Source of the DNA: Thermofilaceae archaeon
Lineage (GTDB): Archaea > Thermoproteota > Thermoprotei > Thermofilales > Thermofilaceae
Length of the DNA: 61,764 nt
NCBI GenBank assembly: GCA_026986905.1
Contig: JALSNQ010000002.1
Location: forward strand, 1-61,764
Reading direction: 5' to 3'
The position numbers and the translations under genes are program-made. Position 1 is the first letter of the stretch; each line of letters begins with the position of its first letter. Below are positions 53,984 through 61,764 of this stretch, piece after piece. The notes below the pieces were generated by a model. That model was not told where the DNA came from, made no database searches, and worked only from the letters and a program-made list of their open reading frames with translations.

Positions 53984-54979
53984 ATGAGCACGGAGTTATG
54001 GGTAGAGAAGTACAGGCCAAAGACGCTGGACGAGATAATAGACCAGGAGGAAATAGTGTCCAGGCTTAAGGAGTTTGTTAGGACAAAGAGCATGCCGCAT
54101 CTACTTTTCGCTGGGCCCCCTGGTACCGGGAAGACTACCGCCGCGCTTGCACTGGCGCACGACCTTTATGGGGAGAATTGGCGCGAGAACACGCTTGAAC
54201 TTAATGCGAGTGACGAGAGAGGAATAGATGTAATAAGGAAGAGGATCAAGGAGTATGCACGCACAATACCCCTTGGCGAGGTTCCCTTCAAGCTAGTTAT
54301 ACTGGATGAAGCCGACAACATGACGAGCGACGCGCAGCAGGCGCTACGGAGGACGATGGAGCTATACTCCAGGACGACGCGTTTTATATTGATAGCCAAC
54401 TATATGTCCAAGATAATAGAGCCTATACAGTCCAGGTGCGCTATCTTCAGGTTCCAGCCCCTCCCCAAGGAAGCTGTTAAGGCTAGGCTCCGCTGGATCG
54501 CTGAACAGGAAGGCGTGGAGATAGACGATGAGGCGCTAGAGGCTATATGGGAGGAGAGCCAGGGAGACATGAGGAGGGCTATAAACATTCTCCAGTCAGC
54601 TGCTGCGATTAGGAAGAAGGTCGACGTTGACACGGTTTATGAGGCTTTGGGCAAGGTCAGGCCAAGGGAGGTAAAGGAGATGCTTGAACTAGCCGTCAAG
54701 GGCGATATTCTCGGCGCTAGGGAGAAGCTTAGAGCATTAATGTACAGTTACGGGCTTAGCGGCATAGATGTGATAAAACTGCTACACCGGGAGGTTTTGT
54801 CTTCGAGGAGCCCCCTACGTCTCAACGGGCTACCTTTAGCCGATCTCTTGGTGCTCATCGGTGACGCTAACTATAAGATTGTTGAGGGCGCCGACGACGA
54901 GATACAGCTGATGGCTATTATATCTAAGATCGCGCTCCTATCGAGTGAGGCGAAGAGTAGCGGTGCTGCTAGAAAGTGA
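53984..54979 (+). CDS. rfcS: Replication factor C small subunit
   Basis: Clamp loader subunit. WVEKYRPKTLDEI begins it, Walker A is GPPGTGKTT, Walker B VILDEADNM, and the SRC motif is QSRCAIF with the arginine finger. ATG 53984 is the family start; the frame opens at 53963. About 331 aa. Overlaps the rfcL upstream frame, with which it forms an operon. Confidence 0.95.
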   Translation: MSTELWVEKYRPKTLDEIIDQEEIVSRLKEFVRTKSMPHLLFAGPPGTGKTTAALALAHDLYGENWRENTLELNASDERGIDVIRKRIKEYARTIPLGEVPFKLVILDEADNMTSDAQQALRRTMELYSRTTRFILIANYMSKIIEPIQSRCAIFRFQPLPKEAVKARLRWIAEQEGVEIDDEALEAIWEESQGDMRRAINILQSAAAIRKKVDVDTVYEALGKVRPREVKEMLELAVKGDILGAREKLRALMYSYGLSGIDVIKLLHREVLSSRSPLRLNGLPLADLLVLIGDANYKIVEGADDEIQLMAIISKIALLSSEAKSSGAARK

Positions 54980-54984
54980 GGCTC

Positions 54985-56211
54985 ATGCCGTTGATCCCGT
55001 GGACAGAGAAATATAGGCCGAAAAGCCTCTCTGAGCTTGTAGGTAATGAAGATGCTAAGAAGAAGTTTATAGCCTGGCTCAACGCCTTTCTCAAGGGCAA
55101 GGCCCATAAGAAGGCTGCTCTCCTATATGGGCCACCCGGATCCGGGAAGACGAGTCTCGTACACGCTGTAGCGAGCCAGTTCGGATGGGAGCTAATAGAG
55201 CTTAATGCAAGCGACTTTAGGTCTAGAGAGGCTATTGAGAGGAGAGTTTATGGAGCAGCCACCATGGGGTCACTGTATGGTAAGAGAAAAATAATCCTCA
55301 TAGATGAAGTCGACGGGATAAACGCGCGTGAAGACGCTGGCGCGATACCGGCGATACTGAAACTTATCGAGAAAACCCGTTATCCAGTCGTTCTCACAGC
55401 CAACGACCCCTGGGATCCGAAGCTAAAGCCGCTGCGCGACGCCTGCGAGGTAATAGAGTTCAAGAAGCTTAAAAAGCGGGAAGTCATGAAGGTGTTGTCT
55501 GAGATATGCCGCCGAGAAGGTATAGAGTGTGACAGGAGCATACTCTCCGCGATCGCGGATAACGCTAAGGGCGATCTCAGGGCGGCTATAAACGATCTGC
55601 AGACACTAGCTATGGGGAAGAAGAGGATAAACCTTGCTGATCTAAACATCCTTGGTAGCAGGGCCGAGCAAGCCTCCATGTTCGATATTGTGAGAACCGT
55701 GCTCACTGCTAGAAAGCCTGAACAGGCGCTAGCCGTCACGAGGCTTCCTAGCCTTGACTACGAAATGCTGCTGCTATGGCTCAGCGAGAATATTCCCTAC
55801 CAGTACGCGGGCAGTTATAGGGCCATCGCGGACGCCTACGAGGCCCTCTCTTGGGCCGATATAATGCTTGCGAGGATGAAGAGGAAGCAGATATGGCAGC
55901 TCCTCCCCTACGCCCTAGAGCTTATGACGGCGGGCGTCGCATCTGCAAGGGATAAACCTCCCTACAGGTTTGTCAGGTATAGTTTTCCGCAGAGGCTTAG
56001 AATGCTTGCTAGGACTAAAAGCAGCCGTGAAAAGTTTAGGGAGGTCGCCTCTATGGTTGCGCGCAGCCTCCATATTTCAGTGTCCACGCTGAGGACAGAG
56101 GTGGTGCCCTTTCTCAGGGTTATATATGAGAACGATCCGGACATGGCGAAGAGGATCTACCGCTCACTAGGTTTATCTAAAAAGGAGTTTGAGATACTTA
56201 TAGGTGCATAA
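54985..56211 (+). CDS. rfcL: Replication factor C large subunit
   Basis: Clamp loader large subunit. PWTEKYRPKSLSELVG, Walker A GPPGSGKTS and Walker B ILIDEVDGI are clear. It lacks the SRC arginine-finger motif, as expected for RFC-L. About 408 aa is short, and I see no PCNA-interaction box at the C-terminus. ATG 54985 lies 5 nt after rfcS. Confidence 0.92.
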   Translation: MPLIPWTEKYRPKSLSELVGNEDAKKKFIAWLNAFLKGKAHKKAALLYGPPGSGKTSLVHAVASQFGWELIELNASDFRSREAIERRVYGAATMGSLYGKRKIILIDEVDGINAREDAGAIPAILKLIEKTRYPVVLTANDPWDPKLKPLRDACEVIEFKKLKKREVMKVLSEICRREGIECDRSILSAIADNAKGDLRAAINDLQTLAMGKKRINLADLNILGSRAEQASMFDIVRTVLTARKPEQALAVTRLPSLDYEMLLLWLSENIPYQYAGSYRAIADAYEALSWADIMLARMKRKQIWQLLPYALELMTAGVASARDKPPYRFVRYSFPQRLRMLARTKSSREKFREVASMVARSLHISVSTLRTEVVPFLRVIYENDPDMAKRIYRSLGLSKKEFEILIGA

Positions 56212-56432
56212 CATCTATACTCTTAATCTTATTTTGGAACTTTTTGATTGCCCATAGCGGCTATGAGGCCCGAGGGAGGCTTTTCTTTAAACACTGGAGC
56301 CCTGTCGATGCAAGTAAGCAAAACTCGGCAACTAGGATCTCGTATTAGTCTATTCAAAATACCGGGCAGAAAACTTTAGGTCGCAGGCATGTTATGCCCC
56401 CGTCTCCCAGACGGCTCTACACTCAATCTTGG
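56212..56432. other. Convergent intergenic region with two hairpins
   Basis: Gap of 221 nt between the convergent rfcL and cdc6. GGCAT-GTT-ATGCC (56386-56398) and CCGTCT-CCC-AGACGG (56400-56414) are perfect hairpins one base apart. A TTTAAAC-type box (about 56286-56292) precedes a 23-codon frame at 56308-56379. No protein family is recognised. Confidence 0.45.
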
Positions 56433-57710
56433 TTAGAGTGAAGAACGCCTAGAAATCTCCTGCTCTATAAGTTGTAACAAGGTCTTTTCGAGTAGTTCTA
56501 ATGGGACACGGTTTATTCCGAGCTCTTCCGGAATCTGGATCCTGGTTGTCCGCCCCCTAGTATATCCTTTAGCGACCTTTGCCTCTATTAAACCTAGGTT
56601 GGCGAGTTTCTGTACTCTTTCCCAGACACTCGTGTGGCCTAATGGTTTTATACCATATCTGTCGCAGAGATCTTCGTATTCCAGCTTCACCATGCCCATG
56701 CTAACATAGGCTTTCTCTCTGTTCAACACGAGTGTTCTCGCTATAGCCAAGAGGAGGATCTTTTCATGCAGCTGGAGTTTTTCCAGGAATTCTCTATCAT
56801 ATATGGTCGGCAAGACGTCCCTATTTATTACGTATCTTACATCATCGGGCAGTATCACGTCCCGCCCCTCCATCTCCGCGCGCCGCGCGGCGAACCAGAG
56901 TATTTTGATAGCCATCCTGGCGTCTCCATATCCTCTCTTAGTGGAAGGGTCGTAGCCCACCGCGTCGGCGATCATCGATACTATATCCTCGCTCACCGCC
57001 TCCTCTCTTATCGCTCCTTCATCTCTAATCCTAGCGTAGAGTATGTCTTCTAGCTCCTTTGACGTGTAGGGATTGAATTTCAAGTGATGGGCTACCAGCG
57101 AGCTTTGAACGGAGCGATCCATGTACTCGGAGCTTACCGTATAGTTTCTAAATATCAGGACTAGAGCCAATCCAAACCTCCTTTTGCCGTATATCTCGTT
57201 AAGCCGCAGGATTGTATAGAGAATCTTGTTCCCCTCTTTTTGTCGAAGTAGAATGTCGGCCTCGTCCATTACCAGGTAGAGGTTGTACCCGTTTTTATCG
57301 AGGAATTTTATAATATACTCTGTTACATCCTGCGTGGAGAAGCCTCGTATAGGTATGTTTATGCCGAGGCTCCTACCTATCATCCTCAATACTTGGAACC
57401 TCGTACTGATAGACTGACTGTTAAGATAGGCGTAGGCGATAGGCGGTATCCTCTTTTTTTCCACGTATTCTCCAAGCTTATTACCGATGGATTTTGCAAC
57501 CGCTGTTTTCCCGGTACCGATAGGGCCGTCGAATATCACCGTTCTAATAATGCTCTCCTCGCCCTGGAACACAGGTTTTAGGTGCTCTATGGTTTCCCTC
57601 AGGTGCTCCTCCCTGTGGGGCAGTTTCCTCGGTACATAGAAGTTTGCAAGCTTTTCCTCGTCTATAATTATCCTGTGCAGAGCGCCCCTGTATTCGCTGT
57701 ACGAGGCCAT
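56433..57710 (-). CDS. Orc1/Cdc6 replication initiator
   Basis: AAA+ initiator that binds origins and loads MCM. Walker A is GPIGTGKTAVAK, Walker B LYLVMDEADILL, and the C-terminal winged helix begins near EKILLLAIARTLVL. The family's FVP-like N-terminus (ANFYVPRKLPHREEHL) is present. 425 aa. The 106-nt gap upstream contains paired repeats and an AT-rich tract that could be an origin. Confidence 0.93.
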   Translation of the reverse strand: MASYSEYRGALHRIIIDEEKLANFYVPRKLPHREEHLRETIEHLKPVFQGEESIIRTVIFDGPIGTGKTAVAKSIGNKLGEYVEKKRIPPIAYAYLNSQSISTRFQVLRMIGRSLGINIPIRGFSTQDVTEYIIKFLDKNGYNLYLVMDEADILLRQKEGNKILYTILRLNEIYGKRRFGLALVLIFRNYTVSSEYMDRSVQSSLVAHHLKFNPYTSKELEDILYARIRDEGAIREEAVSEDIVSMIADAVGYDPSTKRGYGDARMAIKILWFAARRAEMEGRDVILPDDVRYVINRDVLPTIYDREFLEKLQLHEKILLLAIARTLVLNREKAYVSMGMVKLEYEDLCDRYGIKPLGHTSVWERVQKLANLGLIEAKVAKGYTRGRTTRIQIPEELGINRVPLELLEKTLLQLIEQEISRRSSL

Positions 57711-57830
57711 ATCCCGTCCCTGCTTGTCTAGGGATGATATTGTTCAATGGAGGTCTATAAAGCTTCCCCATGGAGAGTACTTGTCGTAGACCATCCAAAT
57801 ATTTTTATAAAGATTTTTATATTTTTGCGT
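57711..57830. other. Candidate replication origin next to cdc6
   Basis: On the minus strand CTCCATTGAAC (57752 to 57742) and CTCCATGGGGA (57775 to 57765) are two similar elements 23 nt apart, loosely like mini origin-recognition boxes, and an AT-rich tract (57797-57825) follows. Location beside cdc6 supports the guess; no GC-skew test was possible. Confidence 0.3.
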
Positions 57831-58308
57831 GATGACTGAAACTATCATATGTGAGCCTAAACAAAATTACCTCTACAGCTATTTTTCCTTCAACCTCCTC
57901 GATGGTAATTATTGAACCATTTTGTTTATTAAATAACTTTTTGAGTGATTTCTTCAAAAGATAGTAGTTTTCTTGACGCCATCCAGGAACCCTGTTGACA
58001 GAAATTTTCTTAACAAAAACTCCCCGTCTCTCCAGCAAGCCAGCAATATTTCTTAGCAATTCTTCCCAGTTCCTGTAATAGGATAAAATAACCTTGACAC
58101 TTCGAAGCCCCCTGATAGGATACTTCACAAGGATACTTCTAAGGGAACTAGGAGGCAGCCTAGTCTCGACTATGATTCTTCCAGGGGCTTTTACGTCCCC
58201 CTTCACGGAGGTGTCGTAGGGGAATAGGGCGTCAAGAAGGTCAGCCAGCACTCTTTTCTCCTTACCGGGCTGGCAGGTAACTATCATCTTCACGCTGTCA
58301 TGCTCCAT
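57817..58308 (-). CDS. THUMP-like RNA-binding protein
   Basis: A 163-aa protein resembling a THUMP domain (Tan1-like): KMIVTCQPGKEKRVLADLL, the VKYPIRGLRSVKVIL strand and a late GKIAVEVILFRL. THUMP domains bind tRNA. No catalytic domain follows. ATG 58308 overlaps the preceding racemase gene by 19 nt; GTG 58293, which forms GTGA with its stop, is the alternative. It is the last gene of the GNAT-racemase operon. Confidence 0.6.
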   Translation of the reverse strand: MEHDSVKMIVTCQPGKEKRVLADLLDALFPYDTSVKGDVKAPGRIIVETRLPPSSLRSILVKYPIRGLRSVKVILSYYRNWEELLRNIAGLLERRGVFVKKISVNRVPGWRQENYYLLKKSLKKLFNKQNGSIITIEEVEGKIAVEVILFRLTYDSFSHHAKI

Positions 58309-59402
58309 TTCTCAACAGCCTTTTCTTCTATATATTCTCGGAGGACTTCAACGCCCAGCCCCCTCCCCTTAGGCACTCTTAACGTGCTACTAGCTTCAAG
58401 TTCCCAGGGAGGCTCGACTATGTCCTCTTCCCAATACCTATTGCTGGCCGAGATATCCGAGTGGAAGCCCACTGAGGGATGGGCTGCAAGCGCTACTAGG
58501 AAGCTTCTCCCTATACCCGTCTCCAGCATACCGCCGATCCATGCGCCGAGTCCCAGTCCCGGTGCCGAATCGAGGATCTTCTTTCCCTCAAGAGGGCCAC
58601 CCACGCGTCCAGGCTTTACATTTATTATCTCGCCGCTGCCCAGCATGGCGGCTATTGAGGCGTCTCCAAGCCAACGTATGCTTTCATCAAGACATATAGG
58701 TGTGCTGAGCTTGCGTGAAAGTATGCTATGACCGTATAGATCGCGGTAGTCTAGGGGCTGTTCCAGCATCAAGAGGTTCAGCGAATCGAGTTGTTTTAGA
58801 TGATGGAGGTGGCCTAGCGTGTACGCCGCGTTCGCGTCCGCTTGTAGGAGTATGTCGCCGAAGTTTTTCCTAATACTTTTAAGCGGAGCAACGTCCCACC
58901 CGGGCTTTATTTTAATCTTTATCCTCTCGTATCCCTCCTCCAGCCGTTTGCCCACGGTTTTAAGAAGCTCCTCTACAGACGTCTTGATGCCGATACTCAC
59001 GCCCACCTTCACTCTTTCCTTCACGCCACCAAGCAGCCTAGCTATGCTAACCCCCCTGAGCCTTGCCTCCAAGTCGAGTAGCGCTTCCTCAAACATGGCT
59101 TTCGCCATGGGGTACCCCCTGATCCTCGAGGAGAGTCTTACAAAGTCGCCAGCACTGCCTATTTCCTCCCCCACGAGGAGTGGGGCTAGGTACCTTCTCG
59201 CTACCAAGTAGTCCTGCTCCACGGTTTCATAGCTGTACCAGGGCCCCTCGCCGGCAACGCTCTCACCCCACCCTTCTTCGCCACTTTTTTCCTCTATCCT
59301 GGCCAAGAGGACGTGTTTCATGTATACCGTCCCAAAGCTCGTTGTGAAGGGCTCTAACAGCCTCATGGGTAATATGTACAAGTCGGCCCGTCTTATCTCC
59401 AA
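58290..59402 (-). CDS. Enolase-superfamily racemase (NSAR/OSBS-like)
   Basis: Muconate lactonising subgroup of the enolase superfamily. The catalytic residues are visible: Lys in RIKIKIKPG, metal Asp in LQADANAAYT, Glu in LEQPLDY, Asp in CLDESIRWL, and the second acid-base Lys in NVKPGRVGG. Both o-succinylbenzoate synthase and N-succinylamino acid racemase activities occur in this group. The adjacent GNAT gene of the COG3375 type favours the racemase. TTG 59402 after a GAGAGG stretch, close to the GNAT stop, is used; the frame opens at 59444. Confidence 0.82.
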   Translation of the reverse strand: MEIRRADLYILPMRLLEPFTTSFGTVYMKHVLLARIEEKSGEEGWGESVAGEGPWYSYETVEQDYLVARRYLAPLLVGEEIGSAGDFVRLSSRIRGYPMAKAMFEEALLDLEARLRGVSIARLLGGVKERVKVGVSIGIKTSVEELLKTVGKRLEEGYERIKIKIKPGWDVAPLKSIRKNFGDILLQADANAAYTLGHLHHLKQLDSLNLLMLEQPLDYRDLYGHSILSRKLSTPICLDESIRWLGDASIAAMLGSGEIINVKPGRVGGPLEGKKILDSAPGLGLGAWIGGMLETGIGRSFLVALAAHPSVGFHSDISASNRYWEEDIVEPPWELEASSTLRVPKGRGLGVEVLREYIEEKAVEKWSMTA

Positions 59403-60271
59403 GGATAATCGCCTCTCAGCAAGGGGTTGATTCCTGTACGCCACAGCAGGTAAAAATTCCGCCTCTCCCCGTTTTCGCGTAGAGGTATGTGTTCGACAAC
59501 TATGTAGCCCCTATCTATATAATAGCTGAACACTTTCCTCAGCTCAAGTTTCCACCGCAGCGCTTCTCTTAGATCGTTTTCGCGGAGAAGGTTTATGTCA
59601 CCGGGGAATTCTACTAGGACTAGCTCGTCCCTCGTAGCCAGCTTCACGTCCTCGACTACTCTCAGCGAGCCCTTAAGCCTCGTTGTAACCGGCATATATA
59701 CGAGGTCCTTAACCTCGTCGAAGGACGGAGGCCTATCCCTTCCCCCTATTCTCATCTCTACACGCGGAGACTGTATCCACCACTCCACTCTAAACCTGTC
59801 ACTTGGGAGACCCCTGTTTATCGAGTCCCTCATCTCGCCGTAATAGTTGGGGTAGAACTCCCTGTTGATTACGCCGAGCTTGCCGAAATTGAACCTAGCG
59901 TTTAAACCTTGGTGGGGGTCATATGTCCATATGACTAGGGAGTAGCCGTTGTTGATCGCCCATTTCCTCTGCTCCAGCTTCAGTCTCAACGCTATGCCCC
60001 GTCCCCTATGGCTCCTCCTAACACCCACCATATGGCTGTAGTGGTAGAGGCCGTGTCTCTCATCTCTACCCGTGAACCCGAGCACGAACCCCACTACGCG
60101 CCCGTCCTCCTCGGCGACTTTTAAGAGCCCCCCGTTATGCATGATCGCCCACATGATATGTGGCGGAACAGCCTCCGTGTAGTCCTCCATCCCCCACGCG
60201 TCCTTCATTACATCCATTACCTCCCATAGTTCGCCAGCGTCTCGGACATCTCTGTAGACTATGTTTCCCAT
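59393..60271 (-). CDS. GNAT acyltransferase (COG3375-like)
   Basis: N-acetyltransferase fold with the acyl-CoA loop VRRSHRGRGIALRLK (RRSHRGRG), then a long C-terminal region with LVIWTYDPHQGLNARFNFGKLG, seen in the COG3375 group that pairs with NSAR enzymes, where it is a succinyl-CoA:D-amino acid succinyltransferase. ATG 60271 is chosen because an AT box (60293-60302) lies about 26 nt upstream; the frame extends to 60304. It is first in a probable operon with the racemase and the THUMP-like protein. Confidence 0.8.
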   Translation of the reverse strand: MGNIVYRDVRDAGELWEVMDVMKDAWGMEDYTEAVPPHIMWAIMHNGGLLKVAEEDGRVVGFVLGFTGRDERHGLYHYSHMVGVRRSHRGRGIALRLKLEQRKWAINNGYSLVIWTYDPHQGLNARFNFGKLGVINREFYPNYYGEMRDSINRGLPSDRFRVEWWIQSPRVEMRIGGRDRPPSFDEVKDLVYMPVTTRLKGSLRVVEDVKLATRDELVLVEFPGDINLLRENDLREALRWKLELRKVFSYYIDRGYIVVEHIPLRENGERRNFYLLWRTGINPLLRGDYPWR

Positions 60272-60358
60272 CAGGACATATTCACTCCACCGCGTTTTTA
60301 TCACTACTCCGCATTGAGGTAGATTTTTTACCGCTTTACAAGGCCTATAGTGTAGAGC

Positions 60359-60474
60359 GCCGGGGTGGCCGAGTGGACCAAGGCGGCGGACTTGAGATCC
60401 CAGCTATAGTATAGCCTGGACGCGTAATCCGCTGCCCCATGCGGGGCGCCCGGGTTCGAATCCCGGCCCCGGCG
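60359..60474 (+). tRNA. tRNA-Ser (TGA) with a 30-nt intron at 37/38
   Basis: Acceptor GCCGGGG pairs CCCCGGC (60467-60473), discriminator G and encoded CCA (60475-60477). D stem has GGC/GCC. The loop CTTGAG plus A38 (60427) gives anticodon TGA (60393-60395), stem GCGGA/TCCGC, and a long variable arm GCCCC-ATGC-GGGGC, so this is class II tRNA-Ser. The intron is 60397-60426 and folds with TCC/GGA inner pairs; the central helix CTTG/CGCG has one T-C mismatch, a relaxed bulge-helix-bulge. Confidence 0.92.
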
Positions 60475-60516
60475 CCAGAAATATATACTCTTTTGACTGA
60501 TGCTATGCGGTGCTGT

Positions 60517-60975
60517 ATGGCTGAGGAGTTTCGCTACATAGTTAGGATAGCCGGGGTTGACCTGCCGGGGGATAAAGCACTAGTCTATGCACTAGCCAGA
60601 ATTAAGGGTATTGGGATAAACCTCTCCCGCGCCATATGCCGCAAACTCGGCATGGATCCGAACAGGCTTGTCGGAACGCTAAGCGATGAGGAGATAGAGA
60701 TGCTTGATGAAAAGCTGCGGTCTGTGGAGAAGCTGGGTTTCCCCTCCTGGATGCTTAATAGGAGGCGTGACCCGTTTACGGGCGTGGACAGGCATCTTAT
60801 AACCTCCGACCTAGTCTTTGAGGTGAGAAGGGACATAGAGTTCATGAAGGCTATACGTTCCTATAAGGGTGTTAGGCATATGTACGGCCTCAAGGTTAGG
60901 GGTCAGCGCACCCGCACTACCGGTAGGTTCGGTATGACGCTTGGAGTGAAGAGGAGTAAGGGTGGCCGCAAGTAG
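60517..60975 (+). CDS. rps13: 30S ribosomal protein S13
   Basis: Head protein contacting the P site. RIAGVDLPGDKALVYALARIKGIG begins it, in outline, and RGQRTRTTGRFG ends the core. ATG 60517 (MAEEFRYIVRIAG) is chosen; the upstream frame runs into the tRNA-Ser gene. A TATATAC box at about 60480-60487 lies about 30 nt upstream. 152 aa. Confidence 0.94.
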   Translation: MAEEFRYIVRIAGVDLPGDKALVYALARIKGIGINLSRAICRKLGMDPNRLVGTLSDEEIEMLDEKLRSVEKLGFPSWMLNRRRDPFTGVDRHLITSDLVFEVRRDIEFMKAIRSYKGVRHMYGLKVRGQRTRTTGRFGMTLGVKRSKGGRK

Positions 60976-60986
60976 GGGGTGTTTAG

Positions 60987-61508
60987 ATGGGTGACCCGAA
61001 GAAGTCTAGGAAGAAGTGGCGTGGACCGACGCATCCGTGGAGAAAAGAGCAGCTTTTAGAGGAAATGAGGCTTGTCGGCGAATACGGGCTCAGGAACAAG
61101 AAGGAGCTGTGGATCGCGAGGAGCATTCTGAGAAACATAAGGGCGCGTGCTAGGGAGCTACTCGCGCTGCCAGAGGAGGAGAGGGTGAAGTATGAGAAGC
61201 CCCTTATAAGTAAGGCGTATAGGGAGGGGATAATTCCGAGCCCTGAAGCAACCCTCGACGACCTGCTGGGCCTCACGGTCCGCGACATATTGGAGCGGAG
61301 GCTGCAGACAATCGTATACAGGAAGGGACTTGCCAAGAGTATGTACCATGCCAGGCAGTTAATCACGCACGGCCATATAGCTATAGGAGGGCGTAGGGTT
61401 AGGAGTCCCGGATACCTTGTATCCAGGGAGGAGGAAGAGCTTATAGGCTTTTATCCTCTATCTCCACTCGCGAAGGCTGCTCAGGAGGCAGAGGGTGAGG
61501 CGCAGTGA
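60987..61508 (+). CDS. rps4: 30S ribosomal protein S4
   Basis: Primary rRNA-binding protein. [10 protein letters not shown] at the N-terminus and the S4 domain with [35 protein letters not shown] are clear. 173 aa. The rps11 GTG overlaps its stop (GTGA). Confidence 0.95.
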   Translation: MGDPKKSRKKWRGPTHPWRKEQLLEEMRLVGEYGLRNKKELWIARSILRNIRARARELLALPEEERVKYEKPLISKAYREGIIPSPEATLDDLLGLTVRDILERRLQTIVYRKGLAKSMYHARQLITHGHIAIGGRRVRSPGYLVSREEEELIGFYPLSPLAKAAQEAEGEAQ

Positions 61509-61764
61509 GCGAGGAGAAAAAGGGCAAGAGAAGGGGGGACGTTGGGATAGCGTGGATATATGCTAGCTATAACAATACAATCATACATATAACGGATCTC
61601 TCAGGCGCGGAGACGATAGCCAGAGTCTCTGGCGGTATGGTCGCCAAGGCGGATAGGGACAAACCCTCTCCGTGGGCCGCAATGCAGGCTGCTATGCGCG
61701 CGGCCAGGATAGCGCTAGATAAGGGTATACGCGTCGTACACGTGAAAGTTAAAGCTCCTGGGGG
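61505..61764 (+). CDS. rps11: 30S ribosomal protein S11, 3' end missing
   Basis: The open frame starts at GTG 61505, overlapping the rps4 stop, and runs to the window edge without a stop. It encodes a basic start, then [21 protein letters not shown], in outline, with NNTIIHITD as the diagnostic core, and [13 protein letters not shown]. The C-terminus lies beyond the window. Confidence 0.93.
   Translation, partial: MSEEKKGKRRGDVGIAWIYASYNNTIIHITDLSGAETIARVSGGMVAKADRDKPSPWAAMQAAMRAARIALDKGIRVVHVKVKAPG

Overview
The window is a chromosomal segment of a hyperthermophilic crenarchaeon (Thermoproteota). The evidence is a split RNA polymerase largest subunit (rpoA1/rpoA2) with an unsplit rpoB, archaeal ribosomal proteins (L30e, L18e, L35Ae), Cdc48, aCPSF1/FttA, HerA-NurA, FEN1, RFC small and large subunits, Orc1/Cdc6, RtcB with archease, and three tRNA genes that all carry short introns, two at non-canonical sites. 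Genes are packed with 1-11 nt overlaps, AGG/AGA dominates arginine and ATA isoleucine, and many first genes look leaderless with a TATA-like box about 25 nt before the start codon. I cannot name the genus; Thermofilales, Thermoproteales and Desulfurococcales all remain possible.

Layout. 1-9 kb: small unknown protein, protein disulfide oxidoreductase, an intergenic structured element, valS, two tandem paralogs with a possible V4R-like fold in an AT-rich patch, a UxaE-like epimerase, rpl35ae, a small membrane protein and thiI with a rhodanese domain. 8.7-20.5 kb: M28 peptidase, hypF, prs, the nurA-herA operon, a nucleotide-sugar dehydrogenase, an M20 peptidase, a fused moaD-moaE and moaB-moaC. 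20.7-32.2 kb: isopentenyl phosphate kinase, a prenol-kinase-like membrane protein, a structural tRNA-splicing-endonuclease subunit, an MCT-1-like PUA protein, aCPSF1, proteasome beta, UPF0179, FKBP, cdc48, a small wHTH protein, fen1, pcm and DUF371. 32.2-36.8 kb: tRNA-Asp, glyS, tRNA-Lys and a UbiA / V4R / 95-aa protein / small GTPase cluster. 36.9-48.8 kb: the transcription-translation superoperon rpoH-rpoB-rpoA1-rpoA2-rpl30e-nusA-rps12-rpoD-rpl18e-rpl13-rps9-rpoN-rps2. 48.8-56.2 kb: MEMO-like protein, type 2 IPP isomerase, archease, a wHTH regulator, rtcB, rps7, rfcS, rfcL. 56.4-61.8 kb: orc1/cdc6, a THUMP-like protein, an enolase-superfamily racemase with its GNAT partner, tRNA-Ser, rps13-rps4-rps11 (the last cut by the window end).

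How the genes connect. tRNA maturation recurs: intron-bearing tRNAs, a non-catalytic endonuclease subunit, the ligase RtcB and its activator archease, plus ThiI for thiolation. Lipid precursor genes (IPK, IPP isomerase 2, prenol kinase, UbiA) are spread over the window. Replication and repair genes (Cdc6, RFC-S/L, FEN1, HerA-NurA) are present. HypF implies a [NiFe] hydrogenase elsewhere; the moa genes imply a molybdo- or tungstopterin enzyme.

The best candidate for a poorly described system is the 34.3-36.8 kb cluster. A V4R protein, from the family related to the eukaryotic TRAPP subunit Bet3, lies in a tight operon with a 95-aa partner and a Ras-like GTPase, directly downstream of a UbiA prenyltransferase. 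Other points of interest are a wHTH regulator with tandem palindromes between archease and rtcB, a 73-nt perfect repeat joining the two Cdc48 ATPase domains, and a possible NSAR-type racemase pathway.
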